The notes under the pieces were generated by a model, which saw only the letters and a list, made by a program, of their open reading frames with translations, was not told where the DNA came from and did not search any database. From Pavlovales sp. CCMP2436 (taxonomy: Eukaryota; Haptophyta; Pavlovophyceae; Pavlovales): a stretch of DNA of 11,813 nt. The position numbers and the translations under genes were made by a program. Of this stretch, positions 1 through 6,231 are shown piece by piece. The stretch lies in contig MU631811.1 in NCBI GenBank assembly GCA_026770615.1, positions 27,537 through 39,349 of the forward strand. The letters run 5' to 3'. Within the stretch, counting starts at the first letter, position 1. The number at the start of each line of letters is the position of its first letter.

Positions 1-114
1 GGCCTGCAGCTCGGCTGCGGCCAGAGGCGCCGAGGCCAGGAGCAGCTGGCGCGGCGCGGCCTGCAGCTCGGCTGCGGCCAGAGGCGCCGATGCCAGCAGC
101 AGTTGGCGCGGCGC
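1..114. repeat. 57-bp tandem duplication (2 copies)
   Basis: Two adjacent 57-bp units, 1-57 and 58-114, differ at only three bases (the first reads gaggccaggagcagctgg where the second reads gatgccagcagcagttgg). The unit is a multiple of three, so in frame 1 it encodes a 19-residue block rich in Gln, Gly and Arg, and that frame stays open into the copia remnant that follows. More copies may lie left of the window edge. Whether the block was ever translated as part of the retroelement polyprotein cannot be told from here. Confidence 0.85.
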
Positions 115-561
115 CCTCGATTTTACAAGGAGGACTCCAAGCACCCCGGCCTCGTGGCGTATGCCGACTCCGACTGAGACGCAGACACGGAGGGGCGCAG
201 GTCGACAAGCGGCTACGTTGTAATGTTCAACGGCGCGCCGGTGTCATGGCAGAGCAGCATGCAGTCGATCGTCGCGCTTTCCACTAGCAAGGCCGAGTAC
301 ATCGCTGCCTCGGACGCGGCGCGCGAGGTCTACTACATGCGCGAGGTCGCCTCGTTCATCCGCAACCCGCAGCCCGGCCCGACGGTCCTTGGCATCGCCG
401 CGGTCATGTACCCAGGGCGGGCATTCACTGCCCTTGTCCAGCAAGCCACCGGGATGTACTCGCCGATGCTCGCGGCGGCCGGACTCGGCGCGCTCTACTA
501 TGCGGGCGCCAAGCACGTGCATCCCATGCTCGTGCCAACAAAAATCCCTGTTTCCAGTTGA
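115..561 (+). pseudogene. Ty1/copia retrotransposon polyprotein remnant (RNase H end), with stop and foreign tail
   Basis: Frame 1 reads HPGLVAYADSD, then a TGA at 175-177, then DADTEGRRSTSGYVVMFNGA, followed by PVSWQSSMQSIVALSTSKAE and YIAASDAAREVYYMREVASF. This is the hallmark C-terminal RNase H region of copia-type pol proteins. The family consensus is ADADWAGD...RRSTSGYVF..NGAPISW.SK.Q..VALSTTEAEY.A...A..E. The TGA sits where the family has a conserved Trp, so a TGG-to-TGA change is likely. Similarity fades after the PTVLG at about 379-393, where the family would continue with a conserved DN motif. The remaining 56 codons to the TGA at 559-561 encode an unrelated hydrophobic stretch (SPMLAAAGLGALYYAGAKHV). 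No reverse transcriptase, integrase or LTR is visible. It is a dead 3' fragment, recombined or fused with other sequence downstream. Confidence 0.85.
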
Positions 562-970
562 ATTTTCGAGCGGGTGAGGACATGCAGTACGGATTCGCCG
601 CCCCGGACCGGTTCGGACTGGTTTTGACCGTTTTGAACGGTGTTTTTCGCGTAAATGCCTCGTCCGTCCGTACGTCCGCCTCCGTCCGCCTCCATTCTTC
701 ATTTAAAAAATCCAAAAATAGACCCCCCCGTCCGTCCGCCTCCGTCCGCCGCCCCCAAATCGACCGGATTGGTCCAGTCCAGGGCCAGGGTTTAAGTAAG
801 AGGTCCGGTAAAAGGTGTCGGGCTCGCACCGATGCGGCGATCTGCATACAGCGCGCCTTTCTGCTGCATCGCGCATTTAAAATTTCGATCGGCAAGATGA
901 GCCTGGAAATGACGTCTGACGCGCAGCCGGTGCCCGAGGCAGAAGCTAAAATCGACGCATGATGCGAATT
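562..970. other. Spacer with CCGTCCG low-complexity blocks
   Basis: There is no convincing gene here. Two related low-complexity blocks made of cgtccg and cctccg words lie at 661-693 and 728-753, separated by AT-rich sequence. A small palindrome accgttttgaacggt lies near 627-642. A 134-codon frame is open from 558 to 962 but has an unbiased composition and reads through the repeat blocks, so it is probably not coding. Confidence 0.5.
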
Positions 971-979
971 TTGTCGCCT

Positions 980-1362
980 TTCTTGCCGTTGACGCTACGA
1001 CGACGTCGTGCTTGTTGCGCACGGCGGCTACGGGTTCGACTCTAAATTTATCACGGTCGTATGTCTCGGACAGGAACAGCGACAGCGCCTCTGTGCTGCG
1101 GATGCGAACCGCGTGAGCGTTGGCCACGCGCGGTGCGCTGCAGCTGGGCAACGTCGACCTGGCGAGCCAGCTCGGCACGCTCTATTTTTTCAAGGGACGT
1201 GATCTTAACCTTGAGCGCCTCGGCGAGGCGCAAGTGGCCGCCCAGGCGGTCGCGCTCGACTCGAGCCCATCTTCATCTGTTTCGTTCGCGGACGCGCCAG
1301 CCTTGAGCATCTTCCGTACACGTCGCGTGTGCCCCTTCTCGCAGCTCTGCGCGAGGGTACAG
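980..1362 (-). pseudogene. Ankyrin-repeat protein remnant, broken over several frames
   Basis: Reading the minus strand from about 1362 downward gives EKGHTRRVRKMLKAGASAN followed by ETDEDG. This fits an ankyrin helix-turn-helix plus the start of the next unit (consensus A..GH..VV..LL..GA..N..D..G.T.LH.A). The frame then loses ankyrin character, and the similarity moves to another minus frame with the GGHLRLAEAL that a next helix would show. A charged helical stretch follows (KVKITSLEKIERAELARQV, about 1206-1150). A third frame carries ANAHAVRIRSTEALSLFLSE and YDRDKFRVEPVAAVRNKHD down to about 1000. The simplest reading is one gene fragmented by small indels. The 5' end (high coordinate) is cut by the inverted-repeat element beginning at 1358. 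The ankyrin motif itself is the only firm part; the continuation across frames is inference. Confidence 0.5.
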
Positions 1363-1527
1363 GGGATCGTGGGCAATAAGAAACCGTCGTGTTAAGAAAC
1401 TGAGCCTCTTTTTTGCATTGTTTGCATGTAATTTAAGCAAGTTTAAGCATTGTTCGTATGTAATTTTCTAAGAAACTCGGCCTCCCGCATCAAAAAGCAC
1501 CTTTTTTATTGCCCGTGATCCCCTGTA
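1358..1527. mobile_element. MITE-like element with terminal inverted repeats
   Basis: The left end TACAGGGGATCGTGGGCAAT and the right end ATTGCCCGTGATCCCCTGTA are inverted copies extending about 25 bp with three mismatches, enclosing about 120 bp of AT-rich non-coding sequence. The interior has its own degenerate duplications: ttaagaaactgagcctc near 1393 against ctaagaaactcggcctc near 1468, and gcattgtttgcatgtaattt near 1417 against gcattgttcgtatgtaattt near 1448. Both outer ends carry TA, which would suit the TA target duplication of Tc1/mariner-type elements. GGG also flanks both sides, so a 3-bp duplication is an alternative. No transposase is present, so it is a non-autonomous element. 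It abuts the ankyrin remnant. Confidence 0.7.
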
Positions 1528-1746
1528 GGGCGGTCGGGTGGGCTCACTCGACTTTTACAACGGAGTCATCAAGGGCAAGGGCATGCGCTGGTGATCTCCG
1601 CCGGCTGGTGGCGGAATCCCAGCGCGGTGCGTTTCTTGGGACTGGAGACCTACGATATTGCCTTTTCACGCGCGGTCATCAGCGCGCGTGTGCTCCACGA
1701 TGAGGTCACCCGTGCTCTGCATCTCAGCCGTTTTTGCCTTGGAGCT
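1528..1746. other. Unassigned sequence, no supported gene
   Basis: Frames are open on both strands but none carries a recognisable motif. The plus frame from 1591 (ISAGWWRNPSAVRF...) and a hydrophobic plus frame at 1658-1891 are considered and not accepted. The minus frame about 1800-1728 reads KGVLEYATEQIGSEMKLQ, a plausible helix, then stops. This may be more decayed gene debris. Confidence 0.35.
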
Positions 1747-3519
1747 TCATCTCAGAGCCGATTTGCTCGGTGGCGTATTCGAGTACGCCCTTTCGTTTAC
1801 GCTCGCGGGCGTGACGCCACCGAGCGCGACAGCGATGGTCGCGTGCTGCAATTTGCTTACGGTGCACAAACCCGTGATCGATCGCAATTGATCGTCGCAC
1901 CTCGATTTAAAAAAATAAACACGCCGCAGCCTGCCCGCCAACGCGAGCGTCGACGCGACGGGGCCTGGTTTGTGTGCGCGTACGGGATCGCCGAGGCGGC
2001 AATGCCGAGCATGGTGGACGGGTGGATCTCGCACTGCGTCTGAAAGTTGAGCGGAGCCGAGCGCATAGCCCGCACGAGCTGCGTGACTGGAGTGGAAAAG
2101 ACCGTCCAAGCTCAATTCGGATCGATGAGGACCCTTTGGGAAAAGGCGGAACGTCCACAATCGGGCCGAAAGGAATCGGGCGTACGCACAGCGGCGAGCT
2201 GCCTCGCGGCCGGGTGCGCTGAGATCTCGCAAAAACTGGGCGTCGTCCGCATCGATGTTGCACATAAATGTGACGAGCGCCTTCGGGGTGAGCAGCTCGC
2301 ACAAGCTCGCGAGCGCCGCATCGAAGCCCGGCTCGCCCAGCTGCGATGCGACGCCGCCGCACATGAATGTGACGAACGACTTCGGGGTGAGCAGCTCGCA
2401 CCAGCGCGCGAGCGCCGCATCGAAGCCCGGCTCGCCCAGCCGCGATGCGATGCTGTTGCACATAAATATGACGAACGACTTCGGGGTGAGCAGCTCGCAC
2501 CAGCGCGCGAGCGCCGCATCGTGCCCAACGAAATGCAGCACCGCTGGGCCGTGCACGTGCCACTTGCCCAGCAATGCCTGCACCTCGGGCAGATGCGCAT
2601 CCATGTGCCTGAGGTGTGCATGCTTGGGCAAGAAACAGTCGGTGTGTACGCCGTAGAGCAGCTTTGTGACGAACGGGCGCGCAATTGCGCGCGCGGCGAC
2701 CGATTGCGCCAAATCGCCCAGAGCCGTGTCGACGCACACATCGATGTGCGCTTCCCCGGAGGCGCCAGCGGCGCACCAGCGCCGCATGCCGTTGAGCGTG
2801 CACATCGTCTCTTTGAATATGCGCAAGGCCTTCGGATCGCGTGCCTTCATGAGATGCCACGAGGGATGCGGTGCGTGCTCGATTGCGATGAAGCGTTTGC
2901 CACCAATCGACATTATCGAGATGTCGTGCGTTGCGGAGAAGCGCGATTCGCACGTGACGATTTTCAACGAAATGACCTTGTCGAATGCAGCTTGGCACGT
3001 GCCGCCTGCGATGGCGACGCATCGCATCGCGTTGGTGTCGGCGCGCAGGTGCTCTGCGAAACGGCGGAAGTAGTCGCTCACGAGCTCCTCATCGTCGGCA
3101 AAGGTCTCGACAATGCCCTGGTCGTTCTCCGAGTTAGTGCTCCTCGAGCTGAGGGGGCAGAGGTCCACCCAGTCGACATGCCCAAAATCGAGCACCTTGA
3201 GCATCTCGACCTCCGTGGCGCTGACGCTTTTGATGTCGGCATTCGCGTTCGGGTAGAGGCCAAGGACGAGAAGTGGATCGTCACTCGTTGTGGGCGGTGC
3301 GATGTGCACGAACGCGCCATCGACATCGCCAATGATGCAGGTCAGCATCTTGGAGACGAGGGCTGGGTCGAGGCTTACCGGCCGGAGACGCTTGAGAGCG
3401 GAGTCGCCATCGGTGTCGTCGCTCGCGCGCTTTGAGGATGGCATCATGCCAACGAGCGTGCGGGTCGTTGGTGGCGCCGTGAACACCGCCCTGCACGCAG
3501 GCTCGCGATGGCTTTTCAT
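1747..3519 (-). CDS. Unknown protein with UDG-superfamily-like N-terminal domain and 33-residue repeats
   Basis: This is a 590-codon minus-strand open frame. The ATG at 3519 has A at -3; a second ATG pair at residues 25-26 is an alternative start. Residues 28-46 are basic and look like a nuclear localisation signal (KR...KRLRP). Residues about 82-235 show spaced motifs like the uracil-DNA glycosylase superfamily: VLGLYPNA (85-92), VDLCPLSS (118-125), CVAIAGG (167-173) and EHAPHPSW (214-221). The last resembles the HPS motif that binds DNA in UDGs. Residues 333-420 hold three copies of a 33-residue helical unit (FDAALARWCELLTPKSFVTF...). From about residue 440 the frame is probably not real protein, because residues about 490-520 read the RPB2 relic out of frame. 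The true C-terminus is therefore unknown and may lie beyond an intron or a recent fusion. The UDG link is inference from motif order; no close family is recognised. Confidence 0.6.
   Translation of the reverse strand: MKSHREPACRAVFTAPPTTRTLVGMMPSSKRASDDTDGDSALKRLRPVSLDPALVSKMLTCIIGDVDGAFVHIAPPTTSDDPLLVLGLYPNANADIKSVSATEVEMLKVLDFGHVDWVDLCPLSSRSTNSENDQGIVETFADDEELVSDYFRRFAEHLRADTNAMRCVAIAGGTCQAAFDKVISLKIVTCESRFSATHDISIMSIGGKRFIAIEHAPHPSWHLMKARDPKALRIFKETMCTLNGMRRWCAAGASGEAHIDVCVDTALGDLAQSVAARAIARPFVTKLLYGVHTDCFLPKHAHLRHMDAHLPEVQALLGKWHVHGPAVLHFVGHDAALARWCELLTPKSFVIFMCNSIASRLGEPGFDAALARWCELLTPKSFVTFMCGGVASQLGEPGFDAALASLCELLTPKALVTFMCNIDADDAQFLRDLSAPGREAARRCAYARFLSARLWTFRLFPKGPHRSELSLDGLFHSSHAARAGYALGSAQLSDAVRDPPVHHARHCRLGDPVRAHKPGPVASTLALAGRLRRVYFFKSRCDDQLRSITGLCTVSKLQHATIAVALGGVTPASVNERAYSNTPPSKSALR
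1959..2051 (-). pseudogene. RPB2 relic (second-largest subunit of RNA polymerase II), 31 residues
   Basis: The minus strand from 2051 to 1959 reads LNFQTQCEIHPSTMLGIAAS then AIPYAHTNQAP. CEIHPS..LG..AS.IP...HNQ.P is the invariant block in the hybrid-binding region of eukaryotic RPB2. Pol I and Pol III paralogues differ at CEIHPS, so the Pol II type (or a viral RPB2 of that type) is indicated. After NQAP the expected RNTYQ...GKQA is lost in this frame, though another frame keeps an RVDARVGGQAA-like trace. In-frame sequence upstream ends at a TGA near 2122, behind a pyrimidine-rich tract ending in cag that could be an old 3' splice site. No other RPB2 block is seen in the window. It is a short, frameshifted fragment, not a functional gene. 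It overlaps, in a different frame, the tail of the 590-codon open frame on the same strand. Confidence 0.7.
2260..2521. repeat. 99-bp tandem repeat inside the UDG-like gene (2.6 copies)
   Basis: Units start at 2260, 2359 and 2458 with exact 99-bp spacing; the third is cut at 2521. Copies are nearly identical, with differences mainly in the first 20 bases (agcgcc against acgact) and the last 15. Since 99 is a multiple of three, each unit adds 33 residues to the minus-strand protein without shifting frame. The high DNA identity, including synonymous positions, points to recent amplification. Confidence 0.93.
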
Positions 3520-3603
3520 GCTTTCCCCCCTAAAGTAGTTTTTCTACATCTTTAAAGAGAGAGAACTTTTAACCTTTCTACGCATGCATTCCTTAAGTTC
3601 CGG

Positions 3604-3841
3604 GTTCGTCATAGAACGAATTTTAAAAAGCGGGTTCGTCTTTTAAAATCTACTGCGATTTTCAATGCGGTCAAATCGGACGACGCGGGCGGTGCGCGCG
3701 GACGCGGCTTCGGTTATGGAGGAGCGGCTTCGCGGCTCTGCGGATCGGCTGCGGCTCAAAAGCCGCGCGAAGCCGAGGCAGAGCGCTGAATTAATACTAA
3801 TAAACAAGAACACCATTACAATTAGATTTAGATTTAAATAA
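3604..3841. repeat. GC-rich inverted repeat sequence plus AT-rich linker
   Basis: The left arm cggcttcgcggct (3725-3737) pairs imperfectly with agccgcgcgaagccg (3761-3775). Nested in it is a tight hairpin GCGGCT-caaa-AGCCGC (3751-3766), and GCTCTGC (3735-3741) pairs with GCAGAGC (3778-3784). Upstream, cgggttcgtc occurs twice (about 3601 and 3632) in AT-rich sequence. Downstream 3785-3841 is AT-rich with attagatttagatttaaata. A 14-mer of the right arm (aaaagccgcgcgaa) recurs at 7216-7229, suggesting dispersed repeat material. No gene is supported; the minus open frame here only reads the repeat. Confidence 0.6.
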
Positions 3842-4451
3842 GTGGCGAGGTTACCCCCCCCCATTACCCCCCACCCAGGGCCCCTTGCCGGCGCAGTTCA
3901 CGCCGAGGCCCTTGCCGAGGCCAGAACGCACGCGCGCGGCACGCGGCATGGATGTAAAGCGTGGTACGTGCAGGTCGCCATCAATCATCAGCGGCTGATG
4001 CTTGAGCACCACCACACCCTCCCTTTCCAGAGGCGTACGAGCTTGCATGCTGAGTTGCGCTCGACGCGCGAGAAGCTCGCGGGCACGCAGGCGCAGCTCG
4101 CGAGCGCGCATGTCGAGATACGCGAGATGCGCCAGAAGCTCGTGAGCATGCACGCGCAGCTCGCGAACGTAGCCGCGGCAGCTACGAAGGCGTCAGAGAC
4201 AGTTACGGCACGCGCAATTATGGTACCGACGCGTGTGCATGGCAGGGGTGAGCGCCAGCCGTGCGCCGCGTCGGAGGTTCAGGTGGTGCGCAAAGATGCG
4301 CAACCGCCGGTGCCCTTCGTCGCGAGTGTCCTCACCGAGACCGTGGCAGCTATGGCACAAGCTGCGCAGGCGATTGCCCAGGCACCATTTGAAATAGAAC
4401 AATAATGATAATAATGATGATGACGATGATAATGATGATAATGATAATAAC

Positions 4452-4623
4452 AAATAATTTATTCCGCCCGCGTCTCTCAACGCCGTCGGTTCATAACGAC
4501 GTCACTCTCGCGAGTGAAGCCGCCGTGCCAGCAGGTACCTTCAGCGCAAGCTGGAGGCCCACCACTGACAAAGAAAATCCTTAGAGTTGTCGAACGCGCC
4601 CACGTTCTCGTCCAAAGCCACAC
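4452..4623. repeat. 172-bp direct repeat, copy 1
   Basis: It begins aaataatttattccgcccgc and ends cgtccaaagccacac. It is identical to 4655-4826 except for one base seen by eye (gtgaagcc here, gtgaatcc there). Each copy has AT-rich microsatellite at its left edge. On the minus strand the unit would start at the GTGTGGCTTTGG end and finish in an AT-rich tail, a layout reminiscent of a short retroposed element, but no convincing Pol III box is present. Confidence 0.95.
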
Positions 4624-4654
4624 AATAACAATAACAATAACAACAATAATAATG

Positions 4655-4826
4655 AAATAATTTATTCCGCCCGCGTCTCTCAACGCCGTCGGTTCATAAC
4701 GACGTCACTCTCGCGAGTGAATCCGCCGTGCCAGCAGGTACCTTCAGCGCAAGCTGGAGGCCCACCACTGACAAAGAAAATCCTTAGAGTTGTCGAACGC
4801 GCCCACGTTCTCGTCCAAAGCCACAC
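4655..4826. repeat. 172-bp direct repeat, copy 2
   Basis: Second copy of the unit at 4452-4623, offset by exactly 203 bp and differing at one base. The near identity means the duplication is recent compared with the decay of the surrounding coding sequence. It is followed by a TCCGTC/CGCCGT-type stretch and then an AAT microsatellite, unlike copy 1, which is followed by AATAAC. Confidence 0.95.
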
Positions 4827-5606
4827 TCCGTCTCCGTCGCCGTCGCCTCCGCAGCCTCCAATAATAATAATAATAATAAAGCGCGGGCGGCCGCGATAGT
4901 GGCGGTTGATGCTGCGAGGGCACGAGCTGCGCAGGAGCGCGAACGCACGCAGGTACAGCTCGAACACATGCAGGCGCAGCTCGTGAGCGGGCACGCAGCT
5001 GCGGCAGCTGCAGAGGCTGCCGCGGCACAAGCTGTGCAGGCGGTGCGTCAGGAGCTCGCGAACACGCAGGCGTAGCTTGCAAGCGAGCGCAAGCTTGTGC
5101 TGGCCAACGGGCCGGAGGCCGCGGCAGCTATGGAGGCGGTCGAGGCGGATACAGCGCAAGCTGCGCAGTGAGTGCGCAAGGAGCGCGAGCGCACGCAGGC
5201 AGAGCTCGTGAGCGCGCGTGAGGCAGCGGCAGCTGCTGAGGTGGCCGCGGCAGCTGCGGAGGTTGCCGAGGCAGCTATGGATCAAGCTGCGCAGGCGATC
5301 GCTCAGGCGCGGACGGCCGCGATAGTGGCAACTGTGGTGGCACCCGAGGCGGGTGCGGCAGCTGCGGGCGCGGCTGCGGAGGTGCTGGGGGCTCGCAAGA
5401 GGCCGCGCGCAGAAGATGTGCTGGCTGCTCGCCCCGAGGCTGCTCCGTCGGAGGATGAAGTGATGCGCACGCCGTGGGAGGAGCTGGTCGTGCATTTACA
5501 GCTGGGTGGGCACCTGCGCGACAGTGCAGCGCGCGCTGAAGCGGACGTGTCCGCCGAGCTCACACCGCGCGTTGTGGTTGCGCGGGCGAACGCGGAGGGC
5601 AACGGA

Positions 5607-6170
5607 GATGCCGAGGTCGCCCTCCCCGCGCTCGTCGCAGTAATGCACGCGCCTTCAGTCACTGCAGCCGTGCAGGCGCAGGTGTGCTGAACATTTTGCA
5701 ACCCCACGGCCGGCACAGACGCGCAGGCCGATGCGCGCAGGCAGGCGGCAGTGGACGCGGGCGCGCTGACTCAGATCGTCGCTGCGATGCACATGCACTC
5801 GGCCAGTGTTATTACGCAGGAGTGGGCGTGCAGGGCGCTGATCAACATCGCAGCCGGCGAAGACGCGCGGGCAGACGGCAGTGAATGCGGACGCGCTGCC
5901 CCAGCTCGTCGCTACCATGTGCGCGCACTCAGTCAGTGCAGCAGTGCAGGAGGCGTAATGTGGGGCGCTGTTTAATATCCTTTGCAGCGAAGACGCGCAG
6001 GCCGATGCGCGCAGGCAGGCGGCATTAATTGCGGGTGTGCCGCCCCAGATCGACGTAGCGATGAGTGCGCACCCAGACAGTGCTGCCGTACAGGCGTGGA
6101 GGTGCAAGGCGCAGGTCTGCCTCACAGCCTGCGCGGGGGCGCAGGTCTTTGCGCGCGCACAGGATGCAGC
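5607..6170 (+). pseudogene. Armadillo repeat array, four 48-residue units, decayed
   Basis: Units start at 5607, 5751, 5881 and 6025. The exact spacing is 144 bp (48 codons), except unit 2, which is 130 bp because of a 14-bp deletion. Typical reading: DAGALTQIVAAMHMHSASVI, then TQEWACRALINIAAGEDA and a QADARRQAAV linker. This fits the armadillo pattern of a G-A hairpin, an LV..M helix and an AC.AL.NI helix. Unit 1 has TGA at 5688 in place of a helix residue. Unit 2 lacks the ARRQA linker, which shifts the frame. Unit 3 has TAA at 5956. Unit 4 degenerates after SAAVQAW, and that frame stops at 6229-6231. Armadillo arrays are protein-binding scaffolds; this one cannot be translated intact. Confidence 0.75.
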
Positions 6171-6231
6171 GGATGCGGGCGCGCTGCGGTATACCAGTAC
6201 AGGTGCCATCATCTGCACTGTCAGCAGTTAA

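Larger units (their letters stand above)
4382..4880. repeat. ~499-bp insertion of duplicated 172-bp units and microsatellites
   Basis: Coding similarity stops after the cag at 4379-4381 and resumes at gcg 4881. In the paralogous stretch near 5300 the corresponding codons (cag gcg cgg acg gcc gcg ata) are contiguous. The intervening segment is 499 bp (remainder 1 on division by 3), which explains the frame change. It has no GT...AG ends, so it does not look like an intron. Contents in order: GATAAT/GATGAT microsatellite (about 4400-4451), 172-bp unit, AATAAC microsatellite (4624-4653), a second 172-bp unit, TCCGTC/CGCCGT stretch (4827-4857), and AAT repeat (4858-4880). No clear target-site duplication is visible. 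Confidence 0.65.
3842..6231 (+). pseudogene. Coiled-coil / armadillo-repeat protein, disrupted
   Basis: Part 1 (3842-4381; first ATG at 3998) encodes a Gln/Ala/Leu-rich coiled coil (LHAELRSTREKLAGTQAQLA) and ends AAMAQAAQAIAQA. About 0.5 kb of repeats follows. Part 2 (4881-5690, another frame) resumes with RAAAIVAVDAARARAAQERE, matching what follows AQAIAQA in the related stretch near 5300. Part 2 has TAG at 5073-5075 and TGA at 5169-5171. It continues through Ala-rich coiled coil (AQAELVSAREAAAAAEV-like), a basic RKRPR patch that could be a nuclear signal, and RTPWEELVVHLQLGG. It runs into an armadillo array from 5607, with a further TGA at 5688-5690, a frameshift near 5871 and TAA at 5956-5958. 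No single reading frame can give the protein, so this is a pseudogene unless most breaks are assembly errors. The intact parent probably combined an oligomerising N-terminus with an armadillo protein-binding C-terminus. Confidence 0.7.

Noticed and set aside
1033..1040. GGTTCGAC resembling a tRNA T-arm / B box
   Set aside because: No paired acceptor stem, anticodon arm or A box at a suitable distance.
1658..1891. Hydrophobic plus-strand frame (LLGGVFEYALSFTLAGVTPP)
   Set aside because: It looks membrane-like but has no family match I can name and overlaps other decayed sequence; not enough to call a gene.
2047..3435. 462-codon plus-strand open frame
   Set aside because: It is the antisense shadow of the UDG-like minus-strand gene; its repeats are the 99-bp units read backwards and it has no recognisable motif.
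1747..3519. Integrated giant-virus segment (RPB2 plus UDG-like plus ankyrin)
   Set aside because: Tempting, but each piece is short or weak, and copia and MITE debris surround it; kept only as a possibility under the RPB2 finding.
4452..4826. 172-bp repeat as a tRNA-derived SINE
   Set aside because: The GTTCGACAA on the minus strand fails the B-box consensus and no A box is seen, so I leave the class open.
4680..5495. 271-codon minus-strand open frame
   Set aside because: Reads the 172-bp repeat and the antisense of the Ala/Gln-rich coiled coil; a Cys/Arg/His/Leu/Ser-rich composition is expected from that.
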